The notes: generated by a model not told the origin, from the letters alone. DNA of 64,000 nucleotides from Paenibacillus radicis (ex Xue et al. 2023) (GCF_024722015.1 NZ_JANQBD010000021.1:62001-126000); one strand, 5' to 3'; counted from the stretch's first letter, positions 9,142 through 18,250 are shown. Translations and numbers: made by a program.

Positions 9142-9933
9142 TTAGCTGAGGCCTAGCTTCAATGCCCAATCAATGGCATCGGCCACACTACTCACAACAT
9201 AAGCTGCCTGCGACTTCACATCCGAATGGCTGGAGCTCATGGCGAAGCTGTGCGGCGTGGTTCGGAACATCGATACGTCATTGAACGAATCGCCAATACA
9301 GATGGTTTCCTCAGGCTGAATGCCTAGATGTGCTTGCAGCGCCTGCAAACCTGCTCCTTTGGAAACATGCCTCGGCATGACATCCAGACAGTTGACGTCG
9401 GCTATATAGGCATCGATCTTATCACCATGAACCGCCAGCAATTGTTCTTTGAAAGTCAACAACTTCTCTACATCACCCAAATAAGTAATTTTACAGCACA
9501 TTAATTCACCGCCGAGCGCTTCCAGAGCGTGGGGCATCACTATGAGAGGGGCCAACAAATTTTGTTGGACCTTTTCATTTTCAGCGCTATGGGTGGTGAC
9601 CACATAAGTATCGGGGCTGCACATCACGGTATAAAAAGGAGTTTCCTGCGCGGCAACAGCAAGCTGCCGAATCAGCTCCGTTTCAAAGCTGTCGTGCCGG
9701 ATCAAGTTTTTCCCAGAGGTGTGCACGTAAGCGCCGTTCTGTGATACAGCATGCACCTCCAAGCCGATTAAATCCATAACATGACGGATTTCAGGATACA
9801 TACGACCGGAAGCAAATGTAATAATAATGCCGCTTTCGATAGCTTTTCTTAATGCCTCCTGGTCCTCTATCCGAACGGTATGATCCTTTTGCATCAAAGT
9901 GCCGTCCAAGTCGCTAACTATCAGCTTGATCAT
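9142..9933 (-). CDS. Cof-type HAD-superfamily phosphatase
   Basis: This 263-residue cytoplasmic hydrolase opens with SDLDGTL, the Asp nucleophile motif I. A threonine motif II follows (TFASGR), then a conserved lysine near SKGAGL and motif IV in CIGDSFNDVSMF. The cap type and length match the Cof/YbiV class that dephosphorylates sugar phosphates and similar metabolites. Its ATG overlaps the stop of the DeoR gene by four bases (ATGA), so the two are translationally coupled. The pairing of DeoR regulator and sugar phosphatase suggests it handles a sugar phosphate that the regulator senses. Confidence 0.88.
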   Translation of the reverse strand: MIKLIVSDLDGTLMQKDHTVRIEDQEALRKAIESGIIITFASGRMYPEIRHVMDLIGLEVHAVSQNGAYVHTSGKNLIRHDSFETELIRQLAVAAQETPFYTVMCSPDTYVVTTHSAENEKVQQNLLAPLIVMPHALEALGGELMCCKITYLGDVEKLLTFKEQLLAVHGDKIDAYIADVNCLDVMPRHVSKGAGLQALQAHLGIQPEETICIGDSFNDVSMFRTTPHSFAMSSSHSDVKSQAAYVVSSVADAIDWALKLGLS

Positions 9934-10709
9934 GGTTGAGTCTCTCCTTTGGCTATCATGATGTCTATTTCATGCAGAAGCAGAGCTTCCTTCAATCGTT
10001 CATCCGGCTCCTGATCGGTAATGAGAATATCGATCATCTCCAAGCCAGCTATACGGTGGAATTGACGTTTGCCGAATTTCGTATGGTCAACCAACAAAAT
10101 GACCTGATCGGCACGGCGCATCATTTCTCTCAGTATGTAGCCGTCCTCCTCATTCGGTGTAGTTATGCCCTCAGCTGTAATCGCACAAACTCCCAAAAAA
10201 AGCTTATGCACATAATAATCACTGAGCATTTCAATAGCGCGGGAGCCGTAAATAAACCGATGCTCCTGATGGAGTAAGCCCCCGAGCAGATGGACGGAAA
10301 TGCCTTCTTTTTGATTTAAAATACCGGCAATGTCTATTGAGTTCGTAACTACAACATGACCTTTGGTATAGATTTGCTCTGCGGCGCTTTGTACGGTGGT
10401 TGAGGCATCCAGCAGCAAATATTCACCGTCATGAAGCAGAGAGGCGGCAAGCTTGCCGATCGCTTTTTTCGATTCGGTTGTAGTTTCGTCCAGAAGCCTG
10501 TCGTCGTAATTGGCGATCGATTTGGACAATGTAGACAATATAGCTCCGCCTCGGGTCCGCAATATATGGCCTTGCTCCTCCAGCTTAATAATGTCCCGGC
10601 GCGCAGTGTCACGTGAAACGTCGAACAATCCGCATATGTTCTCAGTGCTGATCCGTTTGTGCTTCTCTAAATATTGTACGATTTCAATTAGCCGCTCTTC
10701 TTGATACAC
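9930..10709 (-). CDS. DeoR/GlpR-family transcriptional regulator
   Basis: This 259-residue repressor has an N-terminal winged helix (about residues 6-58, with STENICGLFDVSRDTARRD) and a C-terminal sugar-phosphate-sensing domain. The latter carries GEYLLLDASTT and a late KFGKRQ lysine segment typical of DeoR proteins. The start is a GTG at 10709. It heads a two-gene minus-strand operon with the HAD phosphatase. The intergenic region upstream carries a series of TAAGT repeats that are good candidates for its own operator. Confidence 0.88.
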   Translation of the reverse strand: MYQEERLIEIVQYLEKHKRISTENICGLFDVSRDTARRDIIKLEEQGHILRTRGGAILSTLSKSIANYDDRLLDETTTESKKAIGKLAASLLHDGEYLLLDASTTVQSAAEQIYTKGHVVVTNSIDIAGILNQKEGISVHLLGGLLHQEHRFIYGSRAIEMLSDYYVHKLFLGVCAITAEGITTPNEEDGYILREMMRRADQVILLVDHTKFGKRQFHRIAGLEMIDILITDQEPDERLKEALLLHEIDIMIAKGETQP

Positions 10710-10748
10710 CGCTCCAGTTCCCCCTAAGATAAGGTATCGAATCTACTG

Positions 10749-10854
10749 TATAAGTGGAATTATAAGTGGTAATCAGCTAATCTGCAATATCATTTAAGTA
10801 ATAATAAGCTAATTATAAGTTATTTTAAAATATATTTAAGTAAACATAAGTATT
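10749..10854. promoter_or_regulatory. Cluster of TAAGT direct repeats, candidate DeoR operator
   Basis: Six similar elements run in one direction: TATAAGTGG at 10749 and 10761, TTAAGTA at 10794, TTATAAGTT at 10813, TTTAAGTAA at 10835 and CATAAGTAT at 10846. They lie between the DeoR gene and the divergent acyltransferase. DeoR-family proteins often bind tandem repeats near their own promoter. The link to this regulator is inferred. Confidence 0.5.
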
Positions 10855-10863
10855 TTTGCATAA

Positions 10864-10878
10864 ATGTAAACGGTTGCT
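10864..10878. promoter_or_regulatory. Possible cre (CcpA catabolite-repression) site
   Basis: ATGTAAACGGTTGCT fits the cre pattern (TGNAANCG followed by a T-rich half) apart from its last bases. It lies in the regulatory region shared by the DeoR operon and the acyltransferase gene. A single degenerate match has a real chance of being accidental. Confidence 0.35.
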
Positions 10879-10955
10879 TAACCCTTGATACAGGCATACC
10901 TAAATGTGGTACAATGCTTGAAGATAACCTTATCATCTGGGAAACTTCGTAATCC

Positions 10956-10991
10956 ATAAGAGGCTTATTGAATAACAGAATAACCTCTTAT
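10956..10991. promoter_or_regulatory. Leader hairpin upstream of the acyltransferase gene
   Basis: ATAAGAGG at 10956-10963 and TTATT at 10965-10969 pair with AATAA at 10979-10983 and CCTCTTAT at 10984-10991. This gives a 13-bp stem with one bulged C. It ends 34 bp before the start codon and could be an operator or an mRNA stability hairpin. It has no T-run. Confidence 0.45.
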
Positions 10992-11025
10992 AACATGAAT
11001 TAAGGACGGAAGGATTGGAATAGCA

Positions 11026-12120
11026 TTGGTCAAAAAGAAATCGAAACTGGTGGAGCTGGACATCGTAAGAGCCTTCGCCATACTAGCAGTGCTTATTATT
11101 CATGGTACATCCGAGGCGACCGTAGAATTGCCTGTCGGATCAGGCTCACAAGCATTATTTCTTGCTGTTAATAAGCTGAGCAATTTTGCAGTTCCGCTAT
11201 TTATTCTCCTTAGCGGATTGGTGCTCTTTTACCGTTACATCGATGATTGGAGCGGTAAACAAGCGGTTACCTTTTATTTGAAACGCGTCAAGCAAATTTT
11301 ATTTCCTTATTTGATTTGGTCGGCGTTTTATTATTTGTATAATCAGTGGGTGTTCACGCCTAAACAGCTGCACTGGGATTGGGGCCAGTTTCTTGACTTG
11401 CTGCCTTGGGCAGATGCCTCGTACCATCTGTATTTTATGGTTATTATTGTTCAGTTTTACTTGCTGTTCCCGCTGTTGGTCTGGCTTTGCAGGGCGTGGA
11501 GCGGCTTTCGTAAAAGTTTGTTTTTTATAGGCATTGCGATTCAGGTGGCTTTCTACAGCTACAACCATTGGATCGAACCGTTAAACCATACGGCATCGCT
11601 ATGTGTAACCTATTTCAGCCTATTTACTTTGGGCGGATATATTGGCATGAATTACGACACCTTTGCAGCATGGATTTCCAGGCATATCCGGTGGGTGCTG
11701 CCTTTAACGATTCTGCTTGGGTTGGGCTTTATGGGCTTGTTCCTGCTGGAGGTAATGACGAAGGCGGTTCTGGATAATACTTGGTACACTCTGTTGTTTA
11801 ACATATATCCGATGTTCGCAGCTATGAGCTTTATATGGATTGGGCGCAAGCTTCTACAGCACTGGCCTAGAGTGAGTAAGTCGCTGCTCTCGCTGGGCGC
11901 GGTATCGTTCGGCATCTACTTGATGCATCCGGCCGTACTTACCTATTGGCGTACACATGCAGTGATCGGCAGCGGAAGTATGCTGGATTATTACGCCTAT
12001 ACGATCAGTGCTTTTCTGCTCAGCCTGCTTGTCCCTTGGGTGCTCATTTCCGTCTATGGGCGAATCCGAAAATCGCTGCGCTCCTCCCGCAGTCGCCCGC
12101 CGCAGCGTGGTGCAGCTTAA
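11026..12120 (+). CDS. Acyltransferase family 3 membrane protein (OafA/YrhL/WecH class)
   Basis: This 364-residue polytopic membrane protein has about ten hydrophobic segments. It opens with LVELDIVRAFAILAVLIIHG, the conserved Arg and His motif of acyltransferase 3 enzymes. Such proteins move acyl groups, often acetyl, onto cell-surface polysaccharides or peptidoglycan. The start is TTG at 11026, with GGAAGG about 12 bp upstream, and no in-frame ATG fits better. The C-terminus is basic and cytoplasmic. It stands alone between a regulatory region and a strong terminator, and its acceptor is unknown. Confidence 0.88.
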   Translation: MVKKKSKLVELDIVRAFAILAVLIIHGTSEATVELPVGSGSQALFLAVNKLSNFAVPLFILLSGLVLFYRYIDDWSGKQAVTFYLKRVKQILFPYLIWSAFYYLYNQWVFTPKQLHWDWGQFLDLLPWADASYHLYFMVIIVQFYLLFPLLVWLCRAWSGFRKSLFFIGIAIQVAFYSYNHWIEPLNHTASLCVTYFSLFTLGGYIGMNYDTFAAWISRHIRWVLPLTILLGLGFMGLFLLEVMTKAVLDNTWYTLLFNIYPMFAAMSFIWIGRKLLQHWPRVSKSLLSLGAVSFGIYLMHPAVLTYWRTHAVIGSGSMLDYYAYTISAFLLSLLVPWVLISVYGRIRKSLRSSRSRPPQRGAA

Positions 12121-12155
12121 GAGCAGCAGCATGAGAGGGCTGTCCTAAAAGTGAT

Positions 12156-12237
12156 GAGGGCTCTCGCCCTCTTATTGATGATTACATTGCAAAAAAACCT
12201 CTAGCCTCCACTTCTATAGTGGGTCTAGAGGTTTTTT
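12156..12237 (+). terminator. Two successive terminator hairpins after the acyltransferase gene
   Basis: GAGGGC/GCCCTC at 12156-12171 forms a small first hairpin. The main one pairs AAAAAACCTCTAG at 12192-12204 with CTAGAGGTTTTTT at 12225-12237 and has an inner CCAC/GTGG stem. It has U-rich tails on both strands. Confidence 0.85.
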
Positions 12238-12254
12238 AGATATATAAAAAAAAT

Positions 12255-12300
12255 CAAGTGCTTTACAGCGCTAAAGTGGGAATATCCCCTCTTATGTTGC
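12255..12300. repeat. Dispersed repeat, copy 1 (ATCAAGTGCTTTACAGC type)
   Basis: The segment beginning ATCAAGTGCTTTACAGC and running on through CTAAAGTG recurs with few changes at 18638-18683. Both copies lie just after a terminator hairpin and start with an A-rich ATATA run. It is non-coding and of unknown role. Confidence 0.5.
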
Positions 12301-12394
12301 TTAAGTCATGAAGCGAGAACAGATGTTCAAAGGTTGCTTTCATTGTAAAGGAGACCAGGATACTCTGACTGCTGCCGGAAGAAAGACGATAGAT

Positions 12395-12522
12395 GGAAAT
12401 CCTCCCGTTAATCCAGCCTGGAAATCGTTTGAAAGTAAGCTAACTGGAAAAACTCCTGCTAATCTAGTTGTTATGGCTGAGATCACCCAAAATCCTTACA
12501 ATTAGCAGGAGAAATTCCAGTT
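12395..12522. repeat. Non-coding repeat with a 21-bp inverted pair
   Basis: AACTGGAAAAACTCCTGCTAA at 12442-12462 is matched in inverted form, 19 of 21 positions, by the segment at 12502-12522. A related direct copy lies at 12395-12416 (17 of 22 positions shared with 12446-12467). A 65-codon ORF at 12308-12505 runs through this structure. It has no convincing ribosome site and ends inside the hairpin arm, so it is taken as a by-product. Confidence 0.6.
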
Positions 12523-12618
12523 ATAGGGCTTGAAACGCTATTTTGGTAGAAAATAACGTGACATTTTCCTGATAATTGCTTGGGGTCCGCTGGGCTGCCA
12601 TGCCATGCTGGTTACGAA

Positions 12619-12674
12619 CCCGTAACCCGTAACCCGTAACCCGTAACCCGTAACCCGTAACCCGTAACCCGTAA
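12619..12674. repeat. Heptanucleotide tandem repeat (CCCGTAA)8
   Basis: Eight perfect copies of CCCGTAA occupy 56 bp, and the flanks (ACGAACC and CCCCGATACCCG) look like decayed units. The minus strand reads (TTACGGG)8, giving eight GGG runs separated by four bases. The array should be prone to slippage and can form G-quadruplexes. It lies between convergent transcription units. Confidence 0.95.
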
Positions 12675-12771
12675 CCCCGATACCCGCGATTAGCACTCGT
12701 TGGAAGGCGACCTCATTTCTGCTATTCACTGAGAATACCCAGGAAGGGCTATCTCAAAAGGGTAAAGAAGC

Positions 12772-13029
12772 CTATACATCGGTCAGAGCGGCGGTATAGC
12801 CAATAGTCATATGAGGGTTCAGCCTTTTATTCACTATAAGCGGAAGATCCGATCCTGCAGCATAGCAAGCTATGATCGGCAACAACTTTTTCTTGCTGCC
12901 GATTTGCTTTTTATTGACATTGACGAGCCAGAAGGCAGCGTCCATATCAGCGTTTGGAATGTGTCGAAGCACATCACAATAGGATAGGTGATATTTGGAG
13001 GCTGCCGACCCCATTGCCGACCGCCCCAT
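12772..13029 (-). pseudogene. Possible degraded transposase fragment
   Basis: An 85-codon open frame contains KKKLLPIIACYAAGSDLPLIVNK. This weakly recalls the region around the second catalytic Asp of IS4-type transposases (a YKLH..VDA..GLPLA-like stretch). The GGGCTATCTCAAAAG at 12755 and the GAGGGCTGT motifs at 13048 and 13082 look like insertion-sequence ends. No ribosome site or complete domain is present. This is a guess from pattern only and could be plain intergenic sequence. Confidence 0.25.
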
Positions 13030-13091
13030 TCGGGAATTGAACTTACCGAGGGCTGTTGGTTATTAGGCGACTGCTTATTTTAGAGGGCTGT

Positions 13092-15772
13092 TCAACGGCG
13101 CTGCTGCAAATATTGAAATCGATAGCTGCCCGATCCGACCAGCATCGTGACACCTTCCGCTGTTTGCTCTTGAACATGAATACCTTCCGCGAACTGAACG
13201 GAGGTTTCTCCTTCCGTCAATGATTCCAGCCGCGCATCGGGCAGCTGCACCGTAGCTGACGTATTAGGCGGGATTGTGATAGTAATGGTCAGCTCGCCAT
13301 CCTCAGACAGCGCCCACTCTGACCGAATCTCTCCGTAAATCGATTCATATCTTGCTTTCACATAATCGAACCCGTAACCTGCCTTGGGGCGAATGTGAAT
13401 ATGCTTATAGCCCGCTTGCTTGTGATCTGTATCGATGCCGGCTACAACCTGGTAAAGCCAATCTCCAATAGCCCCATATGCGTAATGATTGAATGAATTC
13501 ATATCATCGCTCCAGAAGCTTCCGTCCGTCTTAATCCCATCCCAATGCTCCCACATCGTTGTCGCACCTTTTGTCACAGGGAACAGCCAGGAAGGATAGC
13601 TTTCCTGCAATACAAGTTTAAGCGCTACGTCATGGTAACCGTTCTCCGTAAGTACATGGCATAAGTAAGGGGTTCCGACAAAACCGGTTGTCAGATGGAA
13701 CTGCTGTTCCTCAATCAATTCCACCAGTGTACGGATCACGCGGCTGCGCGTTTCTCCTTCTACGAGCCCGAACATAAGCACCAGAACATGAGCGGTTTGA
13801 GTAGGCGCAACAAGTCTGCCTGCAGGAGTAATGAATTCTTGGCGGAACTGCTCTTTAATCTTATAACCTAAGCTGCGGTAGCTTTCCGCATCCTCACGTT
13901 TGCCGAGCGCTTCGGCAGCAAGGCTCAGCAAGCTGGTGGAATAATAATAAAATGCTGAAGCAATCAAATCTTTGGGCGTTGAGCCCGTGTAGCTGTCTTC
14001 CCGTGCATCCAGACCGAGCCAATCCCCGAAGTGGAAGCCGGTATTCCACAATAAGGAGTTGGCCCCCTGGCTGCGTATGTATTCTACCCAGCCCTTCATG
14101 CTGTCATATTGCTCATCAAGAATGCGCGTGTCTCCATAGCATAAGTACATCGTCCATGGACATATGACGGCTGCATCTCCCCATGCGGATGAGGAATGAT
14201 TATCCTTTGAAAGAACATCGGGAATGACAAAGGGAACCCCTCCATCAGGGAATTGATCCGCTTTCAAATCTCGAACCCATTTGGTGAAAAAGGATGCCAC
14301 ATTCATATTGAACGCCGATGTGCGTACAAATACCTGAGCATCGCCAGTCCAGCCCAATCGTTCGTCTCTTTGCGGGCAATCCGTCGGGACATCGACAAAA
14401 TTCCCTTTTTGCCCCCATAGAATGTTGTGCTGAAGCTGATTAATCAAAGGATGCGAGCATTCAAAGCTGCCTGTTTGTTCCATGTCGGAATGAATGACGC
14501 AGCCCGTAAAATGCTCAGGAAGCACCTCGCCCGGATAGCCCTCCACCTTGACGTATTGGAAGCCTTGGAAGGTGAAGCGGGGCTCGTAGCTTTCCGTTCC
14601 GTCACCTTTGCATATATAGGTTACGGTTTGCTTCGCAGATCTCAAGTTGCCTGTGTAAAAGTTTCCGTCCTTGTCCAGCACTTCCGCATGCTTAAGCGTG
14701 ATCGTTTGCCCAGCTTCGCCCTTTACCGTAAATCGAATCCACCCAACCATGTTTTGTCCCATATCAAGTACGGTTTCACCGGCTGGAGTGTGCAGTACTT
14801 GAACCGGACGAATCTCCTCTGCGATCCTCATAGGTTCATTTTCTTGTGCGATTAGCAATTCCAGAGGTGAATCCACAAGAGTAACGGCTTTCCAGTTCGT
14901 GTCATCATAGCCGGAGGTGCTCCATCCGGTTACCTCCATCCGAGCGTCATACGTCTCGCCGTGGTACAGCTCTGCCATCCGGACAGGCCCTTCCGATGCT
15001 TTCCAGCTGGCATCTGTGGATAGGGTCTGCTCGCTCCCGTCAGCGTACACGATATGAAGCTGCAGAAGCCCGGCACGGTATTCACCGAAGGAGTTGCGCT
15101 GCTCCTTCCAGCCCAGGTTGCCTCTGTACCAGCCGTCGGCAAGCATCAGGCCGATGGCGTTGCCGCCTGCTTGCAGCAGTTTAGTAACGTCATACGTTTG
15201 ATAGGGCTGCCTTTTCGTATAGCTGGTCCATCCTGGTGTAAGCAGCCAATCGCCAACTCGCTGACCATTGAGCTGCAGCTCATACAAGCCCAAGGAAGTG
15301 ACATAGGCTACGGCTGATTTAACTTCAGCGGTAATATCAAATGCTTTACGCAGCAGGTCTGATGGCTCGACTGCTCAGTCGGTTGACCGTACATTCCGGA
15401 GATCCATTGTGCTTTCCATTCGTCCGAGCTTAAAAGTCCGGTTATCCAGTATGCAGTCTCGCTCCATACGCTTTCCTCATCGAGTGAGCTCCAAACCCGT
15501 ACCCGGTACGAATATTGGGTGCTGGAGCGCAGTTGATCTCCCTCGTACTCCACATGGACGGAACGGTCGGAAATTATCTTTCCTGAGTCCCATACGAGAG
15601 GCCCTGTGAAGGCCCCGGTATTATCAGTCGAAACCTGGATTTGGTAAGCGGCTTGCTTCACATTTCTCCCGCTCGCTGCCAGCTGCCAGCTTAGCCTGGG
15701 CTTTACTACATCGATCCCGACAGGATTATTGCGATATTCACATCTAAGCTTCTTAACAATTAAATCATGCAT
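13092..15772 (-). pseudogene. Alpha-L-rhamnosidase (GH78) interrupted by a one-base frameshift
   Basis: Two minus-strand frames together make a GH78 rhamnosidase of about 893 residues. The N-terminal part (15308-15772, starting MHDLIVKKLRCEYRNNP) carries the fibronectin-like domain up to GMYGQPTEQSS. The rest continues in another frame from DLLRKAFDIT through the catalytic alpha/alpha barrel to 13092. The hallmark CPQRDERLGWTGDAQVF segment with its acidic catalytic residue and the MWEHWDGI segment are intact. The break lies near 15355-15372, and the total length is one base short of a multiple of three. There is no slippery site, so this is a real mutation or a sequencing error. The enzyme removes terminal rhamnose from plant glycosides or pectin fragments. 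AAGAGGTG precedes the ATG, and an AraC gene is divergent. Confidence 0.85.
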
Positions 15773-15837
15773 GAGGACACCTCTTTTGGATAGGATTTGT
15801 CTTTCATTTTATTATGACAAGTGATTAAGTTAATGGG

Positions 15838-15867
15838 TTGTTATAGACATAGTTATAGGGCTATACT
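15838..15867 (+). promoter_or_regulatory. Sigma-A promoter for the AraC regulator gene
   Basis: TTGTTA at 15838-15843 and TATACT at 15862-15867 are separated by 18 bp. They lie about 50 bp before the start codon, in the region divergent to the rhamnosidase. Confidence 0.6.
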
Positions 15868-15917
15868 GACATTGTAACCCTTTACAAGTTGGGAGTATTT
15901 AAGGAGATTATGAGCCG

Positions 15918-16805
15918 ATGACCATTCGTAGAACGATTGAATCGATGCATGGACAAATGTTTTTCGAACCCGACTTTCCCTTGTATGTGAACAGGGCAAG
16001 CGAGTCGTTTGAATTGCTCGAGCATTCGCATGATTTTGTGGAAATTACGTATGTAAGCGAAGGAAAAGGATTTCATTATATAAGGGATGAGATCATTGCT
16101 GTCCAAAAAGGCGATGTATTTTTCATTCCTGTTGGCACCTCGCATGTATTCAGGCCTGCGCATGCAGCGGCGAAGGACAGGCTCATCGTATACAATTGTC
16201 TTTTTCATGAGCAGCTTTTTGAACAAATGTCGCGTAATTATTCGGAGCTTCTGACTTCGGGTGATAGAGACGTTCTTTTTGCATTGCAAAAAGAAACGAC
16301 ATGGTTTCAGCAAAAAGAGCAGTTCGGGGATATCGGAGTATTGATGAGCCGCCTGCACAACGAATTCTCACAGGCCAAGGCGGCGCGGCGCTTCATGCTG
16401 CTATCCTATGTCATGCAGCTGCTGGTTTTGCTATACCGCTCCAGACAGCCAGCAGGGCCGTGGTCCGATTCGTTGCCTGAGAACAATCGAATGGACGAGG
16501 CACTTGGATATATTCAACAGCAGCTTCATAACCCGCCGTCGCTGCCTGAAATCGCCGCTCAAATTAACGTAGGTCCAAGGCAATTCCACCGACTGATCAA
16601 ACAGGCGACGGGGCAAACCTATACGGAGTATTTGCATAACGTTAGAATTCAAAAATGCTGCGAGCTGCTGAACAGAACGAATAGTAAAATAAGTGAAATT
16701 GCCGAGCAGGCAGGATATCACGATATGAAATATTTTCACTCGCTATTCAAGAGGATAACAGGAATGTCGCCGCAGCAATTCCGCAAGCAATCGGTTATGC
16801 CATGA
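15918..16805 (+). CDS. AraC-family regulator with N-terminal cupin domain
   Basis: This 295-residue cytoplasmic regulator has a cupin sugar-sensing fold at about residues 15-150 (HDFVEITYVSEGKGFHYI is characteristic). A two-motif AraC DNA-binding domain lies at about 190-293, where SLPEIAAQINVGPRQFHRLI and ISEIAEQAGYHDMKYFHSLF are visible. It is divergent from the rhamnosidase and is the natural candidate for its rhamnose-responsive activator, comparable to RhaS/RhaR. AAGGAG at 15901 precedes the ATG, and an earlier out-of-frame ATG stops after three codons. Confidence 0.88.
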   Translation: MTIRRTIESMHGQMFFEPDFPLYVNRASESFELLEHSHDFVEITYVSEGKGFHYIRDEIIAVQKGDVFFIPVGTSHVFRPAHAAAKDRLIVYNCLFHEQLFEQMSRNYSELLTSGDRDVLFALQKETTWFQQKEQFGDIGVLMSRLHNEFSQAKAARRFMLLSYVMQLLVLLYRSRQPAGPWSDSLPENNRMDEALGYIQQQLHNPPSLPEIAAQINVGPRQFHRLIKQATGQTYTEYLHNVRIQKCCELLNRTNSKISEIAEQAGYHDMKYFHSLFKRITGMSPQQFRKQSVMP

Positions 16806-16828
16806 GGCTGAAATTTCTGCTCGATAAG

Positions 16829-18079
16829 CTATCTTACCCTTGAGCCCGCAGCAAAACGCATATTTAATTCACCGGTGCCTTGCGTGTTGGAAGGCAATCT
16901 CAAGGAGAATGAATTTCGCTTAATCAATGTTTTGATCTGTGACGGGCGAAGCCGTGGATTCTTCTGCAGCAGCTGGGCAACTGTTCCCGCCGTAATCGGT
17001 GCAGCAAAGCTGGTGCCGGTCAGCCGCATATATCCTTTGGGCAGGTTTCCTTGTGGAGATAAGCGACTGAGGAGAGATCCAGGAGCCCGCAGCGAAACGA
17101 TATTGACGCCGGGTGCTACCGTATCCGGCTTAATTAAGCCGCCTTTAGCCGGTCCGCGGCCTGAAAATCCGGCAATTCGGTCATCTGATTGCTTGACCGT
17201 ACGCCGATCATCCACCGCTCCTACCGTTATCGCCAAGGGGCTTGTTCCCGGTGAAGTGATGGAGCCTTTGGCTGGGCCTGAATTTCCGGCTGCAACGGTA
17301 ACAACGATACCGGCTTTGACTGCTTTCTCGATCGCTTGGCATAGCGGGTCGTTTTTGCATGGCTCCAAAGCCAGCTTGCCAAGAGATAAATTCAGGACGC
17401 GAATACCAAGCTTTTTACGATTCGCAATGCACCATTGAATGCCTCTGATGATGGTTGAATCGAAGCCGCCGCCTTGATTATCGAGTACCTTTACAGCGAC
17501 GATTTTGGCTTTTGGCGCCGTTCCTTTATACTTCCCTTTGCTTAAATAGCCGTTGCCGGCAGCATCTCCAGCTACATGCGTTCCATGGCCGTTGTCGTCA
17601 TACGGTTTTTTTTTATTGCGAATAAAATCTTTAAATGACTTAATCCGGTTGTAAGGTTTCGTTAAATCCGGATGGGGAGCGACACCTGTATCAAGAACCG
17701 CAATAGTCACCCCTTGGCCGGTCAGTCGTTTTCGCTGCAAGGTGGTAGCGCCGACTGCTGGAGCTGCGATGTTAAGCTTGGTTTTGTTTTTTCGATCCAA
17801 AACGACCTTGGAAACACCTTTATGGTTACAGATGACATCCAGACAGGAAGGAGAAACATGAGCGGACCAGCCACCTACCAGCCATAATCCTCCTTTATCC
17901 AGAAAGTGATGCTTGTGCAGGCAAAGCTTTTTCATAAGCTTGGACTGATGCTTCCTGTGAGAGTCCGGGTGGCTGCCCGTGAATTGAACGATTACCGGAA
18001 CGGTGGTTCGGGTTTTAGATCGTTTGCACTCAGCAACTGCACGATGCAGGGAATGCGTCATAGCAGGGTGTTTTTTCAA
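16829..18079 (-). CDS. AprX-like S8 family serine protease (subtilase)
   Basis: This 416-residue subtilisin-type peptidase has all catalytic residues: Asp130 in AVLDTGVAPH, His165 in NGHGTHVAGD, oxyanion Asn266 in AAGNSG and Ser357 in GTSFAAP. Residues 1-105 form a propeptide-like basic domain without a signal sequence. With the overall length this matches the cytosolic AprX proteases of Bacillus rather than secreted subtilisins. AAGGAGG lies about 11 bp before the TTG at 18079, and an ATG at residue 7 is an alternative start. It is convergent with the AraC gene, with 23 bp between stops. Confidence 0.88.
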   Translation of the reverse strand: MKKHPAMTHSLHRAVAECKRSKTRTTVPVIVQFTGSHPDSHRKHQSKLMKKLCLHKHHFLDKGGLWLVGGWSAHVSPSCLDVICNHKGVSKVVLDRKNKTKLNIAAPAVGATTLQRKRLTGQGVTIAVLDTGVAPHPDLTKPYNRIKSFKDFIRNKKKPYDDNGHGTHVAGDAAGNGYLSKGKYKGTAPKAKIVAVKVLDNQGGGFDSTIIRGIQWCIANRKKLGIRVLNLSLGKLALEPCKNDPLCQAIEKAVKAGIVVTVAAGNSGPAKGSITSPGTSPLAITVGAVDDRRTVKQSDDRIAGFSGRGPAKGGLIKPDTVAPGVNIVSLRAPGSLLSRLSPQGNLPKGYMRLTGTSFAAPITAGTVAQLLQKNPRLRPSQIKTLIKRNSFSLRLPSNTQGTGELNMRFAAGSRVR

Positions 18080-18250
18080 GGTGAATTCATCCTCCTTCTT
18101 ATGCCTTCAAAATATGCAGCATGCGCGTGATGTTCTATCCCGATTACCGGATCGACCTGCCCAATTGTTGCGTCGAGCCGGGGTGCTATTTTGTTCGGCT
18201 CTCTCATACAATGTATCGTACAAGTTGTAATGAAAGGGAGGGATGATCGA

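Noticed and set aside
12308..12505. 65-codon frame starting with an ATG near 12308
   Set aside because: It has no Shine-Dalgarno sequence, and its end falls in the arm of a long inverted repeat.
12613..12680. CRISPR array
   Set aside because: The repeat period is only 7 bp with no spacers, and no cas genes are in the window.
15350..15400. Programmed ribosomal frameshift in the rhamnosidase
   Set aside because: No slippery run, upstream SD-like stimulator or downstream pseudoknot is visible, and GH78 enzymes are not known to use frameshifting.
16875..17438. Open frame of 187 codons opposite the subtilase gene
   Set aside because: The subtilase on the minus strand has all catalytic motifs; the plus-strand frame has none and no ribosome site.
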